A stretch of 5,891 bases of DNA from positions 1 to 5,891 of the forward strand of contig DYBS01000150.1 of assembly GCA_019418525.1 (NCBI GenBank), read 5' to 3'. Made by a program: the position numbers and the translations under genes. Positions 1 to 5,891 of this stretch are shown one piece after another. Under the pieces are notes generated by a model that saw only the letters and a list, made by a program, of their open reading frames with translations, made no database searches and was not told where the DNA came from. Every line of letters starts with the position of its first letter. Position 1 is the stretch's first letter. The stretch is from Clostridiales bacterium (GTDB lineage: Bacteria; Bacillota; Clostridia; Oscillospirales; Oscillospiraceae).

Positions 1-94
1 CAAAGAAAGCGGTGCCCCCGCTGGGCAAGCGGCCCGCGCGGCGAGCGCAAACACCTCCGGATCGTCCGGTGAAGAATTGCTCAAGAATGAGAGA
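1..94 (+). other. Upstream flank of mutS; possible 3' end of a preceding gene
   Basis: No gene can be identified here. Reading from base 1, frame 1 is open for 23 codons and stops at a TGA at 70-72, so it could be the tail of an upstream gene. The residues (rich in Arg, Lys and Gly) match nothing I recognise. Frame 2 is open past the mutS start, and frame 3 is open straight into mutS without a stop, so the frame of any real upstream gene cannot be settled from this fragment. A short inverted repeat, CCGGA/TCCGG with a 3-nt loop (57-69), overlaps the candidate stop. It has no T-run after it, so I do not call it a terminator. No convincing promoter is visible, which fits mutS being an internal gene of a longer operon, but this is inference. 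Confidence 0.25.
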
Positions 95-101
95 AAAGGA
101 G
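95..101 (+). promoter_or_regulatory. Ribosome binding site of mutS
   Basis: AAAGGAG lies 9 nt before the ATG at 111. It decides the mutS start: the same frame stays open upstream to an ATG at 12, and another in-frame ATG lies at 87. Neither has a comparable Shine-Dalgarno match, and the extra residues do not resemble a MutS N-terminus. Confidence 0.85.
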
Positions 102-110
102 TCAGACACC

Positions 111-2717
111 ATGCCAGCAGACACCACGCCCATGATGCGCCAGTACATCGCCATGAAGGAAGCCCACCCGGACTGCATCCTCTTTTTCCGGCTGGGGGAT
201 TTTTATGAGATGTTCAACGAGGACGCCAAGCTGGTGTCCAAGGAGCTGGAGCTGACCCTGACCAGCCGGGACCGGGGCAAGCCGGAGGAGGAGCGCACCC
301 CCATGTGCGGCGTGCCCTACCACTCCGCCGACGCCTACATCGCCCGGCTCATCTCCCGGGGCTACAAGGTGGCCATCTGCGAGCAGATGGAGGACCCCGC
401 CACCGCCAAGGGCCTGGTGGACCGGGACATCATCCGCATCGTCACCCCAGGCACCGTGATTGCCTCCTCCATGCTGGACGAGGGGAGAAACAACTTTATC
501 TGCTCCATCTATGAGGACGGGGACGGCACGGGATTGTGCCTGTGCGACATCTCCACCGGCGAGATCTCCGCCGCCGCCTTCCACGGCGCGGACGCCGCCG
601 AGCACCTCCAGAACGAGCTGGGGCGCTTCTCCCCCCGGGAGGCCCTGCTGTCCCAGAGCGCCTACGGGGACGGCGCGCTGCTCACCTTCCTGCGGGACCG
701 GCTGGAGTGCCGGTGCGAGAACGGCGGGGAGGACCGCTTTGACGCGGAGGCCGCCCTGGAGACCGTCCACCGACAGTTCACCGGCGAAAACGCCCCCACC
801 GGCGGGGAGGACAGCCACGCCCTGCGGGCGGTGGGGGGCCTTCTGGCCTACCTCTACGAGACCCAAAAGACCGACCTCTCCCACCTCTCCACCCTGCGGT
901 GGTTCACCTCCGGGCAGTACATGGAGCTGGACCTGACCGCCCGGCGGAACCTGGAACTGACCGAGACTCTGCGGAGCAAGGAGAAGAAAGGGAGCCTCCT
1001 CTGGGTGCTGGACAAGACCCGCACGGCCATGGGCCGCCGCCTTATCCGCACCTGGATGGAGCGGCCCCTCCTGTCCCCGGCGGCCATCGAGCGGCGGCTG
1101 GGGGCGGTGGAGGCCCTGGTGGGGGCCTCCATCCGGCGGGAGGAGCTGATTTTGCTCCTGCGGGAGATCACCGACCTGGAGCGCCTCATCGGGCGCATCG
1201 TCTACGGTACCGCCGGAGGCCGGGACCTGGTGGCACTGGGGACCGGCCTGGGCAAGCTCCCCGCCCTGCGGGAGGCCCTGGACGGGCTGGACAGCCCCCT
1301 CCTGCGCACATTGCAGGGGGAGCTGGATGACCTCACGGAGCTGCGGGACCTCATCGCCCAGGGCATCGTGGACGAGCCCCCCTTCTCCGTGCGGGAGGGC
1401 GGCTTCATCCGGGACGGCTACGACCCGGAGGTGGACCGCCTGCGGGGCATTCTCAACGGCGGCAAGGACATGGTGGCCGCCATCGAGGCCCGGGAGAAGG
1501 AAAAGACCGGTATCAAGAGCCTGAAAGTGGGCTACAACAAGGTCTTTGGCTACTACATTGAGGTATCCAAGACCTACTACGACCAGGTGCCCGCGGAGTA
1601 CATCCGCAAGCAGACCCTGGTGAACTGCGAGCGCTATATCACCCAGGAATTGAAGGACCTGGAGCACGAGATCCTCACCGCCCAGGACCGCATCACCTCT
1701 CTGGAATATGAACTCTTCTGCTCCATCCGGGAGGAGGCCGCCGCCAAGGTGGGGGAGATCCAGCGCTCCGCCGCCGCCGTGGCCCAGGTGGACGTGCTCA
1801 CCTCCTTCGCCGCCGTGGCCGCCGAGAACGGCTACTGCCGCCCGGAGGTGGACCTGTCCGACACGGTGGAAATCGTGGAGGGCCGCCACCCGGTGGTGGA
1901 GAAGATGCTCAAGGGGAGCCTTTTTGTCCCCAACGACGCCCACCTGGACGGCGGAGAGCACACCGTGGCCATCATCACCGGCCCCAACATGGCCGGTAAG
2001 TCCACCTACATGCGCCAGGTGGCCCTCATCGTCCTCATGGCCCAGATGGGCTCCTTTGTTCCGGCGAAGTACGCCCACATCGGCGTAGTGGACCGGGTGT
2101 TTACCCGCATCGGCGCCAGCGACGACCTGTCCGCCGGACAGTCCACCTTCATGGTGGAGATGACGGAAGTGGCGGAGCTTCTGAAAAACGCCACCCGGAA
2201 GAGCCTCCTGATCCTGGACGAGATCGGCCGGGGCACCTCCACCTACGACGGCATGGCCATTGCCCGGGCGGTGCTGGAGTACTGCGCCGACAAGAAGAAG
2301 CTGGGGGCCAAGACCCTCTTTGCCACCCATTACCATGAGCTCACCGCCCTGGAGGGGGTCATCCCCGGGGTGGAGAACTACAACATCGCCGCCAAAAAGA
2401 AGAAGGACGATATCCTCTTCCTGCGCAAGATCGTCCGGGGCGGGGCGGACCAGAGCTACGGCATCGAGGTGGCCAAGCTGGCCGGGGTGCCGGACAAGGT
2501 CATCAAGCGGGCCCGGGCCATCCTCAGCGAGCTGGAGGAGGGGAGCGCCCCCGCCGCTGTTTCCGCGGCTGCCGCCCCCGCCGCCGACGCCGGGCAGATG
2601 AGCCTGGGGGACCTGGGGGCCGTCCAGGCGGCGGAGCGCCTGCGCCGGGTGGACGTGAACACCCTCACCCCCATCGAAGCCATGAATCTGGTCTACGAGC
2701 TCAAGCAAATGCTCTAA
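111..2717 (+). CDS. mutS: DNA mismatch repair protein MutS
   Basis: MutS is the ATP-dependent sensor of base mismatches and small loops; it acts as a dimer on newly replicated DNA and recruits MutL. The 868-aa product is close to the usual length (E. coli 853). The mismatch-reading Phe-X-Glu is F31-Y-E33 in GDFYEMF. The connector, lever and clamp regions follow. The C-terminal ABC-type ATPase has Walker A GPNMAGKST (624-632), the signature region DDLSAGQSTFM (671-681), Walker B LLILDE (699-704) followed by IGRGTST, and the H-loop THYHEL with H740. An Ala/Pro-rich linker (about 808-828) leads to QMSLG (829-833), at the place of the E. coli beta-clamp motif QMSLL. The C-terminal helices (DVNTLTPIEAMNLVYELK) are standard for the family. 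All catalytic residues are present and I see no frameshift. It is the first of three closely spaced genes, with a 35-nt gap to the next. Confidence 0.98.
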   Translation: MPADTTPMMRQYIAMKEAHPDCILFFRLGDFYEMFNEDAKLVSKELELTLTSRDRGKPEEERTPMCGVPYHSADAYIARLISRGYKVAICEQMEDPATAKGLVDRDIIRIVTPGTVIASSMLDEGRNNFICSIYEDGDGTGLCLCDISTGEISAAAFHGADAAEHLQNELGRFSPREALLSQSAYGDGALLTFLRDRLECRCENGGEDRFDAEAALETVHRQFTGENAPTGGEDSHALRAVGGLLAYLYETQKTDLSHLSTLRWFTSGQYMELDLTARRNLELTETLRSKEKKGSLLWVLDKTRTAMGRRLIRTWMERPLLSPAAIERRLGAVEALVGASIRREELILLLREITDLERLIGRIVYGTAGGRDLVALGTGLGKLPALREALDGLDSPLLRTLQGELDDLTELRDLIAQGIVDEPPFSVREGGFIRDGYDPEVDRLRGILNGGKDMVAAIEAREKEKTGIKSLKVGYNKVFGYYIEVSKTYYDQVPAEYIRKQTLVNCERYITQELKDLEHEILTAQDRITSLEYELFCSIREEAAAKVGEIQRSAAAVAQVDVLTSFAAVAAENGYCRPEVDLSDTVEIVEGRHPVVEKMLKGSLFVPNDAHLDGGEHTVAIITGPNMAGKSTYMRQVALIVLMAQMGSFVPAKYAHIGVVDRVFTRIGASDDLSAGQSTFMVEMTEVAELLKNATRKSLLILDEIGRGTSTYDGMAIARAVLEYCADKKKLGAKTLFATHYHELTALEGVIPGVENYNIAAKKKKDDILFLRKIVRGGADQSYGIEVAKLAGVPDKVIKRARAILSELEEGSAPAAVSAAAAPAADAGQMSLGDLGAVQAAERLRRVDVNTLTPIEAMNLVYELKQML

Positions 2718-2736
2718 ACGAGCCCGCACCGTCTCC

Positions 2737-2744
2737 AAAGGAGG
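2737..2744 (+). promoter_or_regulatory. Ribosome binding site of the CPBP-like gene
   Basis: AAAGGAGG lies 8 nt before the ATG at 2753. An in-frame GTG at 2747 is only 2 nt from this site, too close for initiation, so the ATG at 2753 is chosen as the start. Confidence 0.85.
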
Positions 2745-2752
2745 AAGTGCCT

Positions 2753-3448
2753 ATGTACCCGCGCCGTATCTGGCAGGCGCCGCTGACCACAGCGGAGCTC
2801 ATCCGTGCCGCCGTGCTGTGTGTGGTCTACTTTTTCATCTTTCCGCTGGCCATGGGCTGGGTCCAGGCCACCGCTGGGGCGGAGCTCCCCGTGGCCGAGG
2901 CCAGCGTGGTGTACTACCTGGTAGCGGTGTTGCTGGTATTTCTGCTGTTCTGGAGCTTTCTGCACCGGGATTTCATCGGGCTTCTGGACCGCCTGCCGGA
3001 GAATTTGTCCGCCTTTGTCACCGGACTGGTGGGCTGGGTGGTGCTGGACTTCCTGGTGCGGCTCATCCCCCTGCCGGTGAGCGACCCCACCGAGATGACC
3101 TACCGCCTGGAGTATCAGCTCTCCCCGGCGGCCACGGTGGTCATCGTGGTGGTGCTGATGCCGGTGGTGGAGGAGGTGCTCTTCCGGGGCTTCTTCTACG
3201 GCGGCACCCGGCGGTACAGCCGCGCCCTGGCCTGGGTGCTGTCGGTGGTGCCCTTCGCGGTGTACAGCGTGTGGCAGTTCGCCTTCTCCTACGGGGTGCT
3301 GGACCTGCGGTATCTGCTGCTGGCGGTGCGGTACCTGCCCGCCGGTCTGGCCCTGACCTGGTGCTACGACCGGGGCGGCTCGGTGTGGGCCGCCATGTTC
3401 CTCCATATGGCCGTGAATGGCCTGAACCTGTTTCGTATCCTGTCCTGA
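2753..3448 (+). CDS. CPBP/Abi-family polytopic membrane protein with an altered motif 2
   Basis: This is a 231-aa integral membrane protein of the CPBP (CAAX protease and bacteriocin-processing, also called Abi) family, related to Rce1-type intramembrane endopeptidases. About six to seven hydrophobic segments are visible, near residues 17-37, 51-70, 86-106, 126-140, 158-178, 187-204 and 210-228. Motif 1 (EExxxR) is E140-E141-V-L-F-R145. Motif 3 (HxxxN) is H218-M-A-V-N222. Motif 2 (FxxxH) should fall in PFAVYSVWQF, but the histidine position is S172 (AGC at 3266-3268). The only other histidine in the protein is H71, far from the active-site helices. Catalysis is therefore doubtful. It may be an inactive or scaffold-like member, or a variant enzyme. 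The substrate is unknown. Its place between mutS and mutL, with gaps of 35 and 25 nt, suggests co-transcription but does not show a role in repair. Family assignment is firm; function is not. Confidence 0.88.
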   Translation: MYPRRIWQAPLTTAELIRAAVLCVVYFFIFPLAMGWVQATAGAELPVAEASVVYYLVAVLLVFLLFWSFLHRDFIGLLDRLPENLSAFVTGLVGWVVLDFLVRLIPLPVSDPTEMTYRLEYQLSPAATVVIVVVLMPVVEEVLFRGFFYGGTRRYSRALAWVLSVVPFAVYSVWQFAFSYGVLDLRYLLLAVRYLPAGLALTWCYDRGGSVWAAMFLHMAVNGLNLFRILS

Positions 3449-3473
3449 TGGACTTTAGAAAGACGGTGACCCT

Positions 3474-5483
3474 ATGCCTCACATTCAGACCCTGGACGCC
3501 CATCTGGCCGACTTGATCGCCGCCGGCGAGGTGGTGGAGCGCCCCGCCTCGGTGGCCAAGGAGCTGCTGGAGAACGCCATCGACGCCGGCGCCTCCGCCG
3601 TGACGGTGGAGATTCAGAACGGCGGCATGGCCCTCATCCGGGTCACCGACAACGGCTGCGGCATCGCCCCAGAGGAGGTGGAGACCGCCTTCCTCCGCCA
3701 CGCCACCAGCAAGATCCGCACCGAGTACGACCTGGAGGCCATCGGCACTCTGGGCTTCCGGGGGGAGGCTCTGGCCGCCATCGCGGCGGTGTCCCGGGTG
3801 GACCTGCTGACCCGCCTGCCCGACCGGCCCATGGGCGTCTCCCTGGAGCTGGAGGGGGGCGTGGTGGTCTCCAAGGAGGAGGCCGGGTGCCCGGCGGGCA
3901 CCACCATGGTGGTGCGGGACCTCTTTTACAACACCCCGGCCCGGCTGAAGTTCATGAAGAAGGACAGCGCCGAGGGCGCGGCGGTGTACGCCGCCGTGCA
4001 GCGGGAGGCCCTCTCCCACCCGGAGGTCAGCGTGAAATTCCTCCGGGACGGCAGGCAGGAGATGCACACCCCCGGGGACGGCTCCCTGGAGAGCGCGGTG
4101 TACGCCGTCCTGGGCCGGGAGACCGCCCTGGGCCTTCTCCCGGTGTCCGGCTCCGGCGAGGAGATGAAGGTCACCGGCTTCACCTCCCGGCCCACCTGCT
4201 GCCGGGGCAGCCGGGGCGGTCAGCACTTCTTCGTCAACGGCCGCTATGTGAAAAGCCGTACCATGATGGCCGCTCTGGAGGAGGCCTACGCCAACCAGAA
4301 GATGGTGGGCAAGTTTCCGGCCTGCGTCCTTCACCTGACCACCAAATTGAACGCCGTGGACGTGAACGTCCACCCCACCAAGCAGGAGGTCAAGTTCGGC
4401 AGCGACAAGCGGGTCTTTGATACGGTCTATTACGCCGTCCGCTCCGCCCTGGAGAGGGACCGGCAGCGCCCGGCGGCGGTGCTGGAGAAGCCCAAGTCCC
4501 ACGACACCGTCACCCCCAACCAGACCGCCTTCCGCACCATGACGGCGGAGCAGTACCGCTCCATGGCGGAGACAGAGGCAAAACCCGCCGCCAAAAAGCA
4601 GCCGGTCCGCCCCGGACTGTCTGCCCTGGAGCGGCTGGGGCGGGCTCCTCTCCGGGACTTTACCATCCCCCGAACCGCGGAGCGCCCGGCGAACATCCAA
4701 ACGCCCCCAGTGCCCTCTCCGGCGGTGTCCCGCCCGGCAGAGCGGGAGGAGAAGTTTATCTCCCCGCCGGTGCGGACGGAGATCCATGTTCCCGTGCGGA
4801 CGGAACCGATCCGTCCGCCGGAACAAGCTACCCCTGCGCCGGAACCAAAACCCCAGCCCATGCCGGAGCCGGAGCCTGTGCCGGTCCCTGAGCCGGAACC
4901 CGCTCCCACCCCCGAGCCGGAGCCCTGGCGGGTGGCCGGAGAGGTGCTCAATACCTACATCATCGTGGAGCAGGGGGACAAGGTCCTCCTCATCGATAAG
5001 CACGCCGCCCACGAGCGGATGAATTTCGACAAGCTCAAGGCCGAGGGGTACACCCCCATGTGCCAGATGTTGCTCACCCCGGTGATCTTCACCCCCACCG
5101 CCGAGGAGGGAGCCATTCTGCTGGAGAACCTGCCTCTGCTGGGGCGCTTCGGCTTTGAGGTGGAGGACTTCGGGGGCGGCAGCCTCATCGTCCGCCAGTG
5201 CCCGGACTACCTGGACACCGGGGACATCCAGCCCACCCTCACGTCCCTGGCCGGGGAGCTGCTCACCACCGGGCGGGCCGACCCGGCGGCGGCCCGGGAC
5301 GCGCTGATGCACACCATGGCCTGCAAGGCGGCCATCAAGGGGGGCCAGAAGAACGGCCCCCAGGAGCTGGAGAAGGTGGCCGGAGCCGTGATGCGGGGCG
5401 AGGTGAAATACTGCCCCCACGGCCGCCCGGTGGCCATTGAGCTGACCCGGAAAGAGCTGGAGAAGCAGTTCAAGCGGGCTTGA
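3474..5483 (+). CDS. mutL: DNA mismatch repair protein MutL (endonuclease type)
   Basis: MutL is recruited by mismatch-bound MutS and directs strand removal. The 669-aa product has an N-terminal GHKL ATPase: ELLENAIDAGA with E33/N34, DNGCGI (59-64), ATSK (77-80), TLGFRGEAL (92-100), NTPAR (153-157) and K303 in HPTK. A poorly conserved linker (about 335-485) ends in a Pro-Glu repeat. The C-terminal domain has D508-K-H-A-A-H-E514 at the DQHAxxExxxxE metal site, with D519 where the last Glu is usual. It also has ACKAAIK (616-622) and YCPHGRP (646-652), and QMLLTP (531-536), which resembles the B. subtilis clamp-binding QEMIVP. These features mark a nicking MutL of the MutH-independent kind. The ATG at 3474 gives the typical start MPHIQTLDAHLADLIAAGEVVERPAS-like N-terminus. 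The ribosome binding site is weak: AGAAAG at 3457-3462, or GGTGA at 3465-3469. Translation may depend partly on coupling to the gene 25 nt upstream, which is inference. Confidence 0.97.
   Translation: MPHIQTLDAHLADLIAAGEVVERPASVAKELLENAIDAGASAVTVEIQNGGMALIRVTDNGCGIAPEEVETAFLRHATSKIRTEYDLEAIGTLGFRGEALAAIAAVSRVDLLTRLPDRPMGVSLELEGGVVVSKEEAGCPAGTTMVVRDLFYNTPARLKFMKKDSAEGAAVYAAVQREALSHPEVSVKFLRDGRQEMHTPGDGSLESAVYAVLGRETALGLLPVSGSGEEMKVTGFTSRPTCCRGSRGGQHFFVNGRYVKSRTMMAALEEAYANQKMVGKFPACVLHLTTKLNAVDVNVHPTKQEVKFGSDKRVFDTVYYAVRSALERDRQRPAAVLEKPKSHDTVTPNQTAFRTMTAEQYRSMAETEAKPAAKKQPVRPGLSALERLGRAPLRDFTIPRTAERPANIQTPPVPSPAVSRPAEREEKFISPPVRTEIHVPVRTEPIRPPEQATPAPEPKPQPMPEPEPVPVPEPEPAPTPEPEPWRVAGEVLNTYIIVEQGDKVLLIDKHAAHERMNFDKLKAEGYTPMCQMLLTPVIFTPTAEEGAILLENLPLLGRFGFEVEDFGGGSLIVRQCPDYLDTGDIQPTLTSLAGELLTTGRADPAAARDALMHTMACKAAIKGGQKNGPQELEKVAGAVMRGEVKYCPHGRPVAIELTRKELEKQFKRA
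4836..4925 (+). repeat. Pro-Glu repeat tract in the MutL linker
   Basis: Residues about 455-484 of MutL are an imperfect PEP repeat (units such as PEPKP, PEPEPV, PEPEPA, PEPEP) encoded by degenerate CCGGAGCCG-like units. It lies exactly between the ATPase and endonuclease domains. Such a tract should form a stiff, extended, negatively charged spacer. Repeat tracts like this can change length by slippage. The frame is intact here. Confidence 0.8.
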
Positions 5484-5560
5484 GGGGCAAAAAATTTCCC
5501 CCACTCGACCGATTTCACGGGCATAAATGGAAATTATTGGTTAGCATAGAGCCATCCCAG

Positions 5561-5580
5561 GGCCGGAAGATCCTCCGGCC
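5561..5580 (+). promoter_or_regulatory. GC-rich hairpin in the hfq leader
   Basis: GGCCGGA (5561-5567) and TCCGGCC (5574-5580) form a perfect 7-bp stem with a 6-nt loop, ending 10 nt before the AAGGAG of hfq. It is followed by TTAGAAAGAAAAGG rather than a T-run, so it does not look like an intrinsic terminator. It could stabilise the mRNA 5' end or a processed 3' end of the mutL message, or affect access to the ribosome binding site. The structure is seen; the role is inference. Confidence 0.5.
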
Positions 5581-5590
5581 TTAGAAAGAA

Positions 5591-5596
5591 AAGGAG
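5591..5596 (+). promoter_or_regulatory. Ribosome binding site of hfq
   Basis: AAGGAG, within an A-rich unpaired-looking stretch, lies 9 nt before the ATG at 5606 and fixes the hfq start. Confidence 0.85.
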
Positions 5597-5605
5597 TGCA
5601 GCTCT

Positions 5606-5860
5606 ATGCAAAAAATCAACAACCTTCAGGACCTCTTCCTGCTCCGCGCCCGGAGCACCCACGCCAACGTGACGGTGTTCCTTATGAACGGCTACCAGAT
5701 CCGGGGCCAGATCACCGGTTTTGACGCCTTTGTGGTAGTGGTACACAGCGAGAGCAAGCAGCAGGTCATATACAAGCACGCCATCTCCACCATCGTGCCG
5801 GAGCGGGCCATCTCCCTGGACAGCGGGCGTCCCGCCGCCGGAGAGGACGCCGCCCGGTAA
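5606..5860 (+). CDS. hfq: RNA chaperone Hfq
   Basis: Hfq is a hexameric Sm-like RNA-binding protein that helps small RNAs pair with mRNAs and affects RNA stability. The 84-aa product has the N-terminal helix with L7-Q8-D9-x-F11, then the Sm1 region (NVTVFLMNG, GQITGFDAFVVVV) and the Sm2 signature Y56-K57-H58-A-I-S-T-I-V-P65, nearly identical to E. coli YKHAISTVVP. Proximal-face uridine-binding residues Q8, F42, K57 and H58 are present, but the position of E. coli Q41 is Ala. The connector before YKH is one residue longer than in E. coli, as in S. aureus Hfq. Distal-face positions are F25, L26 and Y30. The rim patch (R14-A-R16-S-T-H19) keeps two arginines. The tail after P65 is only 19 residues and ends with acidic and Ala residues. 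It follows mutL on the same strand, matching the common mutL-(miaA)-hfq order. Confidence 0.97.
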   Translation: MQKINNLQDLFLLRARSTHANVTVFLMNGYQIRGQITGFDAFVVVVHSESKQQVIYKHAISTIVPERAISLDSGRPAAGEDAAR

Positions 5861-5891
5861 GCCGGGGGAGGGGGCGCGGCAGAGCCCCAGG

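Larger units (their letters stand above)
5484..5605 (+). promoter_or_regulatory. A/T-richer mutL-hfq spacer, possible hfq leader and promoter region
   Basis: This 122-nt gap is the largest between genes in the window. Its first part (about 5488-5550) is clearly richer in A/T than the coding sequence around it. No pair of good sigma-70 boxes stands out. TAGCAT at 5542-5547 is a 4/6 match to TATAAT but has no convincing -35 at 16-18 nt. The segment GGGGCAAAAAATTTCCCC (5484-5501) is palindromic in part but lacks a T-run, so I do not call a terminator. Whether hfq is read from mutL or from a start site here cannot be decided from sequence alone. No miaA remnant fits in this space. Confidence 0.35.

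Noticed and set aside
12..110. An N-terminal extension of MutS by 33 residues, starting at an ATG at 12
   Set aside because: The extension is Arg/Pro-rich and unlike MutS N-termini. The AAAGGAG at 95-101 with 9-nt spacing supports the ATG at 111, and the resulting start resembles family members.
102..2738. An antisense reading frame of more than 870 codons covering all of mutS
   Set aside because: It is in the same codon phase as mutS, so its stops would need TTA, CTA or TCA codons in mutS, and these are avoided in this GC-rich gene. The predicted product is Gly/Val/His-rich low-complexity sequence without domains, and it has no plausible ribosome binding site. mutS is certain.
3455..3462. 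TTAGAAAG occurs ahead of both mutL (3455-3462) and hfq (5581-5588)
   Set aside because: The distances to the start codons differ (11 and 17 nt), the match is only 8 nt of purine-rich sequence, and no wider similarity surrounds the two copies.
5484..5502. Possible terminator after mutL (GGGG...AAAAAATTT...CCCC)
   Set aside because: The stem is short, needs a bulge and a 3-nt loop, and has no T-run after it.
3141..5504. A long antisense reading frame of about 790 codons across mutL and into the CPBP-like gene
   Set aside because: Same GC-bias effect. The product is low-complexity, with His/Gly/Leu-rich stretches, and is opposite a certain gene.
5871..5888. Possible terminator hairpin after hfq (GGGGC/GCCCC with an 8-nt loop)
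   Set aside because: Only 5 bp, in a G-rich stretch where such matches arise by chance. The window ends before any T-run could be seen.
1..5891. CRISPR arrays, insertion sequences, tRNA or rRNA genes, phage or defence modules
   Set aside because: No regularly spaced repeats, transposase motifs, terminal inverted repeats or structural RNA signatures were seen. Nearly all bases are taken up by four core genes.

Overview
The window is a compact, single-strand (+) stretch of chromosomal core genes from a GC-rich bacterium. Gene order is mutS, a CPBP/Abi-type membrane protein, mutL, then hfq. Three of the four genes have a strong AGGAG-type Shine-Dalgarno sequence. MutL has the endonuclease C-terminal domain found in bacteria without MutH. 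Hfq is of the Firmicutes type, with the longer Sm1-Sm2 connector and a short tail. Together with heavy G/C bias at third codon positions, this suggests a high-GC clostridial Firmicute, probably of the Oscillospiraceae type (Flavonifractor/Oscillibacter-like). That placement is inference from gene content and style, not from a search.

Layout. Positions 1-110 are upstream sequence, possibly the last codons of a preceding gene, and carry the mutS ribosome binding site. mutS runs 111-2717 (868 aa). After 35 nt comes a 231-aa polytopic membrane protein at 2753-3448. After 25 nt comes mutL at 3474-5483 (669 aa). A 122-nt spacer, noticeably more A/T-rich than its surroundings and carrying a GC-rich hairpin just ahead of the next ribosome binding site, leads to hfq at 5606-5860 (84 aa). 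The last 31 nt hold no recognisable gene.

How the genes work together. MutS finds mismatches and recruits MutL, whose latent nuclease nicks the strand to be removed; both proteins show a plausible beta-clamp-binding peptide. The tight spacing suggests that mutS, the membrane protein and mutL are co-transcribed. hfq follows mutL as in the widespread mutL-miaA-hfq neighbourhood, but miaA is not here and the larger spacer may give hfq its own expression signals.

I do not see a new multi-gene system. The most unusual points are the CPBP-like protein between mutS and mutL, which has Ser in place of the motif-2 histidine and no other nearby histidine that could replace it, and the loss of miaA from between mutL and hfq.
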